A DNA stretch of 64,000 nucleotides from Gudongella sp034006985. GTDB taxonomy: Bacteria > Bacillota > Clostridia > Tissierellales > Tissierellaceae. The notes under the pieces are model-generated. The model was not told the origin of the DNA and made no database searches. It worked only from the letters and a program-made list of their open reading frames with translations. A program made the translations under genes and the position numbers. This document shows, in pieces, positions 44,562 through 53,097 of the stretch. Location: positions 124,001-188,000 of the forward strand of contig JAVERT010000001.1 of assembly GCA_034006985.1 (NCBI GenBank), given 5' to 3'. The stretch's first letter is position 1, and each line of letters starts with the position of its first letter.

Positions 44562-44613
44562 TCAATACACCCCCGTTTAGTTTATAACATTTCTGATAAT
44601 ATTATATCACATG

Positions 44614-44879
44614 CAATTCACAATTCACAGTTCACAAATCACAATTCACAATTAAATGATTAAAAGATTTAAATAGCTTAAATATGGCTGTATTTGAACG
44701 AAACTTAACTTGATTTCAAAAAAATAAAGATTCCTCGTCAAACTCGGAATGGCAGGGATGTTTTATCCAAAGCTGTCATTCTGAGCTTGTCGAAGAATCT
44801 TAATTCAAGCAAGCAAGAAAAGCCCCTAAGGTTCTAAATCTTTTCAATTGTGATTTGTGCTCTGTACTTTGTGAATTGA
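44614..44879. mobile_element. MITE-like composite element with complete inverted ends
   Basis: Left end (44614-44664) CAATTCACAATTCACAGTTC and onward; right end (44845-44879) CAATTGTGATTTGTGCTCTG to TGTGAATTG, its approximate inverse. The interior carries one hairpin unit in each orientation: ATTCCTCGTCAAACTCGGAATG near 44730 and TCATTCTGAGCTTGTCGAAGAATC near 44777. The element ends two bases from the leuS stop codon, so it may serve as leuS transcript end. Confidence 0.75.
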
Positions 44880-44880
44880 A

Positions 44881-47295
44881 TTATTTTACAACTATATTGT
44901 ATATCTTTCCTGGTACGTAGATTTCTTTTATAACTTGTTTGCCTTCTGTAAATTTATTTATAGAGTCTATTGCATATGCTTTTTCTCGAATGCTTTCTTT
45001 TGATTCATCTATAGCAACTTCTACAGTTCCTCTAACCTTGCCATTAACTTGAACTGGCATTTCAATAATTTTATCAATTGTTTTGTCTTCATCGAATAAA
45101 GGCCATGTTGTATCAAATAAATATCCATCATAACCTACTATTTCCCATAGCTCTTCTGTAATATGTGGTGCAACTGGATTTAACAATACAAGATATGTTT
45201 TGAAATCTTCCTTAGTTATCTTACCTAAACTATTAAATTCATTTAATAGACTCATTAAGCTCGCTATACCAGTGTTGAATTTAAGAGTATCATAATCATT
45301 TGTTACTTTCTTAATTGTCTTATGAATAATTGATTCTAATTCAGGTGAATATTTTTTTCCTTCGACAATAATATCTTGTAACTTCCAAACTCTCTCTAAG
45401 AATCTTCTGCAGCCCTTAACTCCATTTTCAGACCATGGTACACTTTTTTCAAAGTCTCCAATAAACATCTCATATGTTCTTAGGGTATCTGCTCCAAAGT
45501 CTTTAACTATTTCATCTGGGTTTACTACATTCCCTCTAGATTTGGACATTTTTTCATTGTTATCCCCAAGAATCATTCCATGTGAAGTTCTTTTTGCATA
45601 TGGTTCTGGATTAGGAACTTCTCCAATATCATAAAGGAATTTATGCCAGAATCTTGAATAAAGTAAATGAAGTGTTGTATGTTCCATTCCACCATTATAC
45701 CAATCAACAGGGTTCCAATATTCTAAAGCCTCTTTTGATGCAAAAGCTTCTTTATTATGTGGATCTAAATATCTTAAGAAATACCAGCTTGAACCTGCCC
45801 ATTGAGGCATTGTATCAGTTTCTCTACGTGCCGGTTTCCCACACTTAGGACAAGTTGTATTAACCCATTCATCCATGTTTGCAAGTGGAGATTCACCAGT
45901 TTCTGTTGGCTCATAGTTATCTACTTCAGGAAGTAATAATGGTAGTTCTTCTTCAGGAAGCGCTACCCAACCACAATCTTCACAATAAACTAAAGGTATA
46001 GGCTCTCCCCAGTATCTTTGTCTTGAAAAGACCCAATCTCTTAATTTATAGTTTACTTTTTTATCGCCTAGATTATTCTTTTGAATCCAATCTATCATAT
46101 AAGCAACTGCTTCTTTTACTTCCATCCCATTTATAACTTCAGAGTTTACAAGAATACCAGAATCAGTATCTGTATATGCTTCTTTTTCAATATCTCCACC
46201 TTTTATTACTTCAATTATTGGTAGATTGAATTTACGAGCAAATTCCCAGTCTCTTTGGTCATGTCCTGGAACTGCCATTATTGCTCCTGTTCCATAACTC
46301 ATAAGCACATAATCACTAACCCATATTGGTATTTCTACTCCATTTGCTGGATTAATAGCTTTTAATCCTTTTAATTCAACTCCTGACTTTGCTTTTGACA
46401 TTTCTGTTCTTTCAAAGTCTGATTTATTTTGAATTTCATCTCTATAATGCTCAACCTCTGCAAAATTTTCTATTTCTTCTTTATATTTATCAATTAATGG
46501 GTGCTCAGCCGCAATTACCATATAGGTAGCTCCAAATAGGGTATCTGGTCTTGTTGTAAAAACAGAAAGGCTGTCATCTCCACCTGCTATTTTAAACTCA
46601 AGGTCTACTCCAATTGATTTTCCAATCCAGTTTGTCTGTTGAATTTTAACTCTATCAATATAATCAACAAGATCTAAGTCGTTGATCAATCGCTCTGCAT
46701 ATTCTGTTATCTTTAACATCCACTGATTTTTAACTTTTCTTACAACTTCGCTACCGCATCTGTCACAAACTCCACCAACTACTTCTTCATTAGCGAGTCC
46801 TACTTTACAAGATGTACAAAAGTTAATTGGAAACTCTTTCTTATATGCTAAACCATTTTCAAATAATTTTAAAAATATCCATTGTGTCCACTTATAATAC
46901 TCAGGATCTGTTGTGTTTACTTCTCTTGACCAGTCAAATGAAAATCCTATAGATTTCAGTTGACTTTTAAAGTTTGCGATATTTTTTTCTGTAACAATTC
47001 TAGGATGAATCTTATTTTTAATCGCATAATTTTCAGTCGGTAGTCCAAATGCATCCCACCCCATTGGAAATAGAACATTATAACCTTGGTATCTTTTTTT
47101 TCTTGAAACGATATCAAGTGCAGTATATGGTCTAGGGTGACCTACATGAAGTCCTTCAGCCGATGGATATGGAAATTCTACCAAAGTGTAAAACTTTGGT
47201 TTTTCACTTTCATTACTTGCTTTATAAACTTCTTTTTCATCCCATATATCTTGCCACTTTTTTTCAATCTGTTTTGGATTATATTCTCTCATCAA
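44881..47295 (-). CDS. leuS: Leucyl-tRNA synthetase
   Basis: 804 residues, full length for the bacterial type. PYPSAEGLHVGHPRPYTALD is the HIGH region (HVGH, about 46-49); C-x2-C zinc motifs near 163 and 477; editing domain around TTRPDTLFGATYMV; KMSKSRGNVV is the KMSKS loop (about 580). Controlled by the T-box leader just upstream. Confidence 0.97.
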   Translation of the reverse strand: MMREYNPKQIEKKWQDIWDEKEVYKASNESEKPKFYTLVEFPYPSAEGLHVGHPRPYTALDIVSRKKRYQGYNVLFPMGWDAFGLPTENYAIKNKIHPRIVTEKNIANFKSQLKSIGFSFDWSREVNTTDPEYYKWTQWIFLKLFENGLAYKKEFPINFCTSCKVGLANEEVVGGVCDRCGSEVVRKVKNQWMLKITEYAERLINDLDLVDYIDRVKIQQTNWIGKSIGVDLEFKIAGGDDSLSVFTTRPDTLFGATYMVIAAEHPLIDKYKEEIENFAEVEHYRDEIQNKSDFERTEMSKAKSGVELKGLKAINPANGVEIPIWVSDYVLMSYGTGAIMAVPGHDQRDWEFARKFNLPIIEVIKGGDIEKEAYTDTDSGILVNSEVINGMEVKEAVAYMIDWIQKNNLGDKKVNYKLRDWVFSRQRYWGEPIPLVYCEDCGWVALPEEELPLLLPEVDNYEPTETGESPLANMDEWVNTTCPKCGKPARRETDTMPQWAGSSWYFLRYLDPHNKEAFASKEALEYWNPVDWYNGGMEHTTLHLLYSRFWHKFLYDIGEVPNPEPYAKRTSHGMILGDNNEKMSKSRGNVVNPDEIVKDFGADTLRTYEMFIGDFEKSVPWSENGVKGCRRFLERVWKLQDIIVEGKKYSPELESIIHKTIKKVTNDYDTLKFNTGIASLMSLLNEFNSLGKITKEDFKTYLVLLNPVAPHITEELWEIVGYDGYLFDTTWPLFDEDKTIDKIIEMPVQVNGKVRGTVEVAIDESKESIREKAYAIDSINKFTEGKQVIKEIYVPGKIYNIVVK

Positions 47296-47335
47296 TATTC
47301 CCTCCTCAAATTTTACTAAAGATTTACAAAAATAA

Positions 47336-47548
47336 AACCCTTCGTCTATATTAGAGACGAAAGGTTATTCCGCGGTACCACTCTTATTGATTAATCCACT
47401 TTTTTCTCTTTAACGGGAGATGGCGTCTGAACTTTAATTCAGAAACTTAAAAGACGAGTTCAAGTTACCACCTTACCGTCTTTCACCAAATGACAGCTCT
47501 CTTAAAAGGTTTTTACTCTACTACTTCTTTTTTAACGTTGTATTAATA
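47336..47548 (-). promoter_or_regulatory. T-box leader of leuS (specifier CUC, Leu)
   Basis: T-box sequence TGGTACCGCGGAATAACC (47363-47380, reverse). A terminator AACCTTTCGTCT / AGACGAAGGGTT (12 bp, one G-T pair) with TTATTTTT is at 47336-47366. In stem I, TTGAA-CTC-GTC places the specifier CUC at 47456-47458, a leucine codon. An AGAGAGCTG segment near the stem I base and GGTGAAAG are also present. Uncharged tRNA-Leu would raise leuS expression. Confidence 0.94.
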
Positions 47549-47554
47549 GCTATG

Positions 47555-47583
47555 ATTATAGCAAAAACACTTGTTTATAGCAA
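47555..47583 (-). promoter_or_regulatory. Promoter of leuS
   Basis: -35 TTGCTA at 47578-47583, 17-bp spacer, -10 TATAAT at 47555-47560. It overlaps the asnS terminator. Confidence 0.78.
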
Positions 47584-47588
47584 GTATT
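47563..47588 (-). terminator. Terminator of asnS, inside the leuS promoter
   Basis: AATACTTG-CTATAAA-CAAGTGTT then TTT. Its left arm and loop contain the -35 box of leuS. Confidence 0.7.
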
Positions 47589-47590
47589 AG

Positions 47591-48979
47591 TTAAAACTCA
47601 GCTGAATGTATAGTCCTCGGGAATGGGATTACATCTCTTATATTACTTACACCTGTGATGTACATAATTGCTCTTTCAAAACCAAGCCCATAACCTGCAT
47701 GTTTTGTTCCACCGTATTTTCTAAGTTCTAGATACCACCAGTAGTCAGCTGGATCCATTCCATTTTCTTTGATTTTATCTATTAGTACGTCTAGTCTTTC
47801 TTCCCTTTGACTTCCTCCGATTATCTCTCCAACCCCAGGAACTAAAAGATCCATCGCAGCTACTGTCTTATTATCCTCATTCACTCTCATATAGAATGCT
47901 TTGATTTCTTTAGGATAGTCTATAACAAATACTGGTTTATTAAATATCTTTTCTGTGATATATCTTTCATGTTCAGTTTGAAGGTCTATTCCCCACTCTA
48001 CAGGAAATTGGAAATCTTCTTTTGATTCAATTAAAAGATTTACAGCTTCTGTATATGTTATAACTCCAAAATCTGCCTCAACTATTTTTTCAAGTCTTTC
48101 AATAATTCCTTTACTTACGAAGCTATTAAAAAATTCCATCTCTTCTTTTGCATTTTCTAAAACATAGGTAATCATATATTTAAACATATCTTCTGCGAGT
48201 TTCATATTGTCACTTAAATCTGCAAACGCAATCTCTGGTTCAATCATCCAAAACTCTGCAGCATGTCTAGCAGTATTTGAATTTTCAGCTCTAAAGGTTG
48301 GTCCAAAAGTATATACATCTTTAAAGGCCAATGCAAAAACTTCAGCTTCAAGTTGTCCACTAACTGTTAAACTTGTCTCTTTACCAAAAAAGTCTTTAGA
48401 ATAATCAATCTTCTTATCTTCAGTTAATGGAGAATTTAGAGCATCTAATGTGCTAACCCTAAACATTTCCCCCGCACCTTCTGCATCTGATGCAGTTATT
48501 ATTGGAGTATGAGTATATACAAATCCTCTCTCTTGGAAAAATTTATGAACTGCAAATGCCAATACAGACCTAACTCTAAATATTGCACTATACATATTTG
48601 TTCTTGGTCTTAAATGTGCAATTGTTCTAAGGTATTCAAGTGAATGTCTCTTTTTCTGTATTGGATAGTCACTATCTGAACTTCCTTCTAGGATTATTTC
48701 TTTTGCCTTAATTTCAAAGGCTTGCTTTGCGCCTTTTGTTTCTACAAGCTCTCCTTTTACCGTAATTGCTGAATAAATTGCAAACTTTTCTATGTCCTTA
48801 AAATTTGTTAAGGAATCGTCATAAACAATCTGAATATTCTTAAAGAATGACCCATCGTTTAGCTCTATAAATCCAAATGCTTTTGAAGACCTCGAAGTTC
48901 TAATCCAACCTTCTAGTTTTACATCCTTTGAAACATATTCTTCATAATTTCTAAATAATTCTTTTACTGATAATTTCAA
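47591..48979 (-). CDS. asnS: Asparaginyl-tRNA synthetase
   Basis: 462 residues. OB anticodon domain (about 15-105), class II core with FVYTHTPIITASDAEGAGEMF, FRAENSNTARHAAEFWMIEPE (motif 2) and GFERAIMYITGVSNIRDVIPFPRT (motif 3). AsnRS rather than AspRS is supported by the ending IPFPRT and by the AAC specifier of its T-box leader. Confidence 0.96.
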   Translation of the reverse strand: MKLSVKELFRNYEEYVSKDVKLEGWIRTSRSSKAFGFIELNDGSFFKNIQIVYDDSLTNFKDIEKFAIYSAITVKGELVETKGAKQAFEIKAKEIILEGSSDSDYPIQKKRHSLEYLRTIAHLRPRTNMYSAIFRVRSVLAFAVHKFFQERGFVYTHTPIITASDAEGAGEMFRVSTLDALNSPLTEDKKIDYSKDFFGKETSLTVSGQLEAEVFALAFKDVYTFGPTFRAENSNTARHAAEFWMIEPEIAFADLSDNMKLAEDMFKYMITYVLENAKEEMEFFNSFVSKGIIERLEKIVEADFGVITYTEAVNLLIESKEDFQFPVEWGIDLQTEHERYITEKIFNKPVFVIDYPKEIKAFYMRVNEDNKTVAAMDLLVPGVGEIIGGSQREERLDVLIDKIKENGMDPADYWWYLELRKYGGTKHAGYGLGFERAIMYITGVSNIRDVIPFPRTIHSAEF

Positions 48980-49019
48980 TTTTTTATTCCTCCCATCATT
49001 GTAGTGGTAAAATCAAAAA

Positions 49020-49255
49020 ACAAAAAACCCATCGATCCTAAAAATGTTATAAGGACGAAAGGTTAATTCCGCGGTACCACCCTAAATTGCTGTAAGCCAC
49101 TCAAAACTATAACGTAGTAACCGTCTGACTAAATCTCATTTAGTCAGAAACTCAAGGGGTGTTCTTCAATAAATCTTCATATACCAGTGTTTCACTAGAA
49201 CCGGCTCCCTAAAATACTAGAATTTACTTACTCGCCCTATCTTTGTTCTCTATTT
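49020..49255 (-). promoter_or_regulatory. T-box leader of asnS (specifier AAC, Asn)
   Basis: T-box GGGTGGTACCGCGGAATTAACC (49061-49082, reverse). Terminator AACCTTTCGTCCT / AGGATCGATGGGTT with TTTTTTG at 49015-49064. In stem I, TTGAAG-AAC-ACC gives AAC at 49161-49163, followed by a purine as expected. The alternative register GAA is followed by C and fits less well. Confidence 0.9.
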
Positions 49256-49261
49256 TAAATA

Positions 49262-49290
49262 ATTATAGTAAGTCTGGAGAGCTTTGTCAA
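49262..49290 (-). promoter_or_regulatory. Promoter of asnS
   Basis: -35 TTGACA (49285-49290), 17-bp spacer, -10 TATAAT (49262-49267), both consensus. Only 24 bases after the rarA stop. Confidence 0.9.
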
Positions 49291-49313
49291 CTAGGTTTAG
49301 TTAATTATTGATA

Positions 49314-50624
49314 TTACAGGTTATCCAGATGATTTTTTATATGCTTTTCATAACCATTTTCCGTTGGCTCGTAATAGATATTGTCCTCAAGACCATCTGG
49401 TAGATATTGCTGTTTAACATAATGCTTAGGATATGAATGAGGATATTTATAGGTTTTACCATGCCCTAATGCTTTTGAGCCTACATAATGAGAATCTCTT
49501 AGGTGGCCTGGCACATCTCCTATTTCTTTATTTCTTATATCTTCTAATGCCTTATCTATACCTAAATAGGCTGCATTGCTCTTTGGTGCAGTTGCGATAT
49601 ATAATGCCGCTTGAGATAGTATAATCCTTCCCTCTGGCATTCCAATAGCATGAACTGCCGTTAAAGCTGTAGTTGCTATTTGTAGAGCCCTTGGATCTGC
49701 ATTACCTACATCTTCACTTGCAGCTATAATTATCCGTCTTGCAATAAAAACAGGGTCTTCTCCAGCATTTATCATTTTAGCTAAATAATACAGCGTTGCA
49801 TTCGGGTCAGACCCTCGCATACTTTTAATAAAAGCTGAGATTGTATCATAGTGCTCATCTCCACCTTTATCGTACTTGGCCGTTTTAGTCTGAATTGACT
49901 CTTTTATACCTTCTAAATCTATTCTTCTTATCTCAGTATCGTCTGGTTCTGTCGATAAAACACCTATTTCCAAGGAGTTTAACAGAATTCTCCCATCACC
50001 TTGAGATATGGTTAATAAATAATCCTTTGCTTCATCAGTTAAAGATACCTTATAATTTCCCAAGCCTTTTTCTTTTTCAATTAAAGCTCTATCTAGAAGC
50101 TTTTCTAAATCTTTTCTCTCCAATGGTTTTAAAACTAGTACCATAGCTCTTGAAAGTAAAGCTTTGTTAACCTCAAAATAAGGATTTTCAGTAGTTGCAC
50201 CTATTAAAATTATAATTCCTCTTTCTACAAACGGTAAAAGAGCATCTTGTTGCGATTTATTAAATCTGTGTATCTCATCTATAAAAAGTATTGTCCTCTT
50301 ATTATAGAGTTTTAATCCATCTTCAGCCCTTGCAACAACTTCTCTTATATCTTTCACTCCAGATGTTACCGCTGATAGCTTTTCAAAATTCATTTTTGTT
50401 TGATTGGCTATAATCATGGCCAAAGTAGTTTTACCTGTACCAGGAGGTCCATAAAATATCATAGAATGGATTCTATCTGCCTTAATAGCTCGATTAAGAT
50501 GCTTACCTTCTCCTAGTAAATGATCTTGTCCAACAAATTCATCAATTAAAACAGGCCTCATCCTGTCTGCAAGGGGGGCCTGTTTTTTTAATTTTTCTTC
50601 CATTGACATCGTAAACAAATCCAT
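49314..50624 (-). CDS. rarA: Replication-associated recombination protein RarA (MgsA)
   Basis: 436 residues. AAA+ ATPase: MIFYGPPGTGKTTLAMIIA (Walker A, about 54), LFIDEIHRFNKSQQDALLPFVE (Walker B), GATTENPYFEVN (sensor 1), then the RarA-specific region SAFIKSMRGSDPNATLYYLAKMI. Acts at stalled replication forks. Bacterial members are about 420-450 residues. Confidence 0.96.
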   Translation of the reverse strand: MDLFTMSMEEKLKKQAPLADRMRPVLIDEFVGQDHLLGEGKHLNRAIKADRIHSMIFYGPPGTGKTTLAMIIANQTKMNFEKLSAVTSGVKDIREVVARAEDGLKLYNKRTILFIDEIHRFNKSQQDALLPFVERGIIILIGATTENPYFEVNKALLSRAMVLVLKPLERKDLEKLLDRALIEKEKGLGNYKVSLTDEAKDYLLTISQGDGRILLNSLEIGVLSTEPDDTEIRRIDLEGIKESIQTKTAKYDKGGDEHYDTISAFIKSMRGSDPNATLYYLAKMINAGEDPVFIARRIIIAASEDVGNADPRALQIATTALTAVHAIGMPEGRIILSQAALYIATAPKSNAAYLGIDKALEDIRNKEIGDVPGHLRDSHYVGSKALGHGKTYKYPHSYPKHYVKQQYLPDGLEDNIYYEPTENGYEKHIKNHLDNL

Positions 50625-50656
50625 ATTATTATCACCTTTTTATATAGTTTTCTATA

Positions 50657-51718
50657 TTATATCACATGTTTTTCTATATATTCAGATGTCATTATACGAA
50701 GCATACTTACATATTTCATATGGAATGATATTATATCTCCAACTTTATAATCTTTCTTTGAATCTGATCCATCTAAAATAAGATGATCAGAACTTCCTCC
50801 AAGGATTATCAAATCTTCGTCTAAGGGAAATAGTGTTTCTAAGTCTACATCTTGCTTTCCAACCGCACAAAGGATTCTTTTTCTTACTCCTCTATCTACA
50901 AATGTAGGTACCTGTCCAAAAGCATCTCTTCCTATCTCTCCTGTAGGTACTGATGGCTTCGATTTTACTTCTATAACTTGGGCTTCTAATGTAAAAGGAT
51001 TTTGATCTGTCCCTTTTATCACCTTCCCATAGGCTGATTCTGTTCCTAATATAACCGATTCACCCAATCTAAGATTATTTATTTCTTTTGGTAGTTCTTG
51101 ATCTAGTAAATAAATTGTACTGGAATTACCTCCTGATATTATATCTAGTTCAATCTTGTATTTCTTTTCTATTGTTTCTTTTAACTCACCTAGTCTGCTT
51201 AAAATATCATACTTTGGAATAACTCCGCCATAGCAAGTTAAATTAACGCCTAAACCTTTAATTTCTATCCACTCTAGCTTTAAAATCTCTTCTACTGCAT
51301 CTAAAAGATCTTCTTCTTTATAATATCCTTCTCTTAAATCTCCAAGGTCTACCATTATAATAATCTGATGAATTTTACCTAGTTTTTCACTAGCTTTATT
51401 TAATGCCTTTATTGTCTCTATTTCTGAATTCAAAGAAATATCAGCATATTTTACTAACTCGTCTGCTTCAGATATCATTGGAAGTCTTAGCATCATTTTA
51501 GGTGCATCCAAGTCTTTTAGTTTTTTTAGGTTTTCTATTCTTGAATCAGCTAAATATTCTGCACCGCCATCTATAAATGCCTGTGCTATTTCTGGGAATG
51601 CACAAAACCCTTTTGTTACTGCTGCAAGAGTAATATCTTTTTTCTTCATTAATTCTAAAACTGCTTTGACGTTTTGTTCTATTTTCTTTGTCTCTACAAT
51701 AACTCTTGGATAACCCAT
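50657..51718 (-). CDS. orr: Ornithine racemase (alanine racemase N-terminal fold)
   Basis: 353 residues. PLP fold type III: VTKGFCAFPEIAQAFIDGG has the PLP lysine (about 36); GGNSSTIYLLD and LRLGESVILG bind phosphate. Orr turns L-ornithine into D-ornithine, the substrate of the aminomutase. Last gene of the ornithine operon, 11 bases after the GlmL-like gene; length equals that of the C. sticklandii enzyme (about 355). Confidence 0.9.
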   Translation of the reverse strand: MGYPRVIVETKKIEQNVKAVLELMKKKDITLAAVTKGFCAFPEIAQAFIDGGAEYLADSRIENLKKLKDLDAPKMMLRLPMISEADELVKYADISLNSEIETIKALNKASEKLGKIHQIIIMVDLGDLREGYYKEEDLLDAVEEILKLEWIEIKGLGVNLTCYGGVIPKYDILSRLGELKETIEKKYKIELDIISGGNSSTIYLLDQELPKEINNLRLGESVILGTESAYGKVIKGTDQNPFTLEAQVIEVKSKPSVPTGEIGRDAFGQVPTFVDRGVRKRILCAVGKQDVDLETLFPLDEDLIILGGSSDHLILDGSDSKKDYKVGDIISFHMKYVSMLRIMTSEYIEKHVI

Positions 51719-51729
51719 ATAGCTCCTCC

Positions 51730-53097
51730 TTATTCATTTATTCCAAAACTCTTTAACAAAAGGTCTAGGGCTACTTCAGGATACTTTTTAGACATAACTC
51801 CTAAGGATGCCATAATATAGTGATTATCAATTAAAATTTTAACTTCATTATTTGGCAGTAAATCCATACCATTATTTGAAAGTGGAATTTTTCTTAAAAT
51901 ATCCATTCTTGCATCTAACCTGGTAAGTGCTCCACCTGTTCCAATTAAATATTTCACTCCTGTTAAGTCTTTACCCTGTGCTATAGTTTTCTTTCCACTA
52001 GGTCCATATATCTGTTTTAGTTTTCCGCCATGTCTTTTTACACCTGTTATTGTAGCATGTTCAGCTAGCACTTCTACAAATCTTTTTTCAAGTGTAGTTT
52101 CAGGTATAGGCTTATGGTTTTCAATAAGTTTGTGTAATGTTTCAATGTCAATTTGGAGTTCATCTATTAGCTTTTCCTCTCCAACCATCTCAACAATGTT
52201 TTTCATATTCACATATACACCTAAGTCACCTTCAACTGTTCTTTTAGCTTTAGGTTCTGGACTTAGGATAATTCTTGATATTTCTTCACTATCTTCAGTA
52301 ACAGAATGTACATCTGTAGTTGCCCCACCAACATCCACTGTTATTAAATCTCCGATCTTGTCATATAATAACTGACTAGCCTGCATTACAGCTCCAGGTG
52401 TCGGCATAATATTTCCTGTTACAAGCTCTCTTATCTGTTCCATACCTGGTGCATGAACAATATGCTTTTCAAATACTGACTGAATAACTTTTCTAGTTGG
52501 CTCAATATTTAACTCGTCAATATTGGGATATACATTTTCTACTATATATAATTCATGTTTTGTATCTTTAAATATATCTTTAACATCCTCAATGTTTTCA
52601 ATGTTTCCAGCGTATATTACAGGAATAGACAAACCAAGTCCAGCTATTAGCTCACTATTATATAGTGCTGTTTCTCTTTCACCATAATCTACTCCACCTG
52701 CTATTAAGATTATATTTGGATTTATTTCCTCCAACTTTCTTAAATCTGACTTTCTAAGCTTGCCTGCAGTTACATATTTTATATTCGCTCCTGCGCCTAG
52801 TGCTGCCTCTTTAGCGGCTCTTACTGTCATATCATAGACTAGTCCATGAACACTCATCCTAAGGCCACCAGCTGCTGAACTGGTGGCTATAAGATCATCA
52901 TACTCTAGTGTATCTGTCCCTAATTGTTTTTTTAAATCCTCTATTGCATTTTGGAGACCAATATTTACATCTCCTTCTAATACAGATGTTGCTCCTTGAC
53001 CTTGACCTATAAATTTAGGATCAGTCGCAATATCATCGAAAGCATTTACAACAGTTGTTGTAGACCCGATTTCTGCAACTAGAAGATTAATCTTCAT
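51730..53097 (-). CDS. GlmL/MutL-like ATPase, probable reactivase for the aminomutase
   Basis: About 455 residues. ASKHA fold: LLVAEIGSTTTVVNAFD (phosphate 1), LIATSSAAGGLRMSVHG, LITVDVGGATTDVHSV (phosphate 2) and YLIGTGGALTRL (adenosine). GlmL/MutL proteins occur beside B12-dependent mutases and are thought to act as chaperones or reactivases. I choose the ATG at 53097, with a GTG 12 bases upstream (53109) as an alternative; both overlap the oraE end. Confidence 0.88.
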   Translation of the reverse strand: MKINLLVAEIGSTTTVVNAFDDIATDPKFIGQGQGATSVLEGDVNIGLQNAIEDLKKQLGTDTLEYDDLIATSSAAGGLRMSVHGLVYDMTVRAAKEAALGAGANIKYVTAGKLRKSDLRKLEEINPNIILIAGGVDYGERETALYNSELIAGLGLSIPVIYAGNIENIEDVKDIFKDTKHELYIVENVYPNIDELNIEPTRKVIQSVFEKHIVHAPGMEQIRELVTGNIMPTPGAVMQASQLLYDKIGDLITVDVGGATTDVHSVTEDSEEISRIILSPEPKAKRTVEGDLGVYVNMKNIVEMVGEEKLIDELQIDIETLHKLIENHKPIPETTLEKRFVEVLAEHATITGVKRHGGKLKQIYGPSGKKTIAQGKDLTGVKYLIGTGGALTRLDARMDILRKIPLSNNGMDLLPNNEVKILIDNHYIMASLGVMSKKYPEVALDLLLKSFGINE

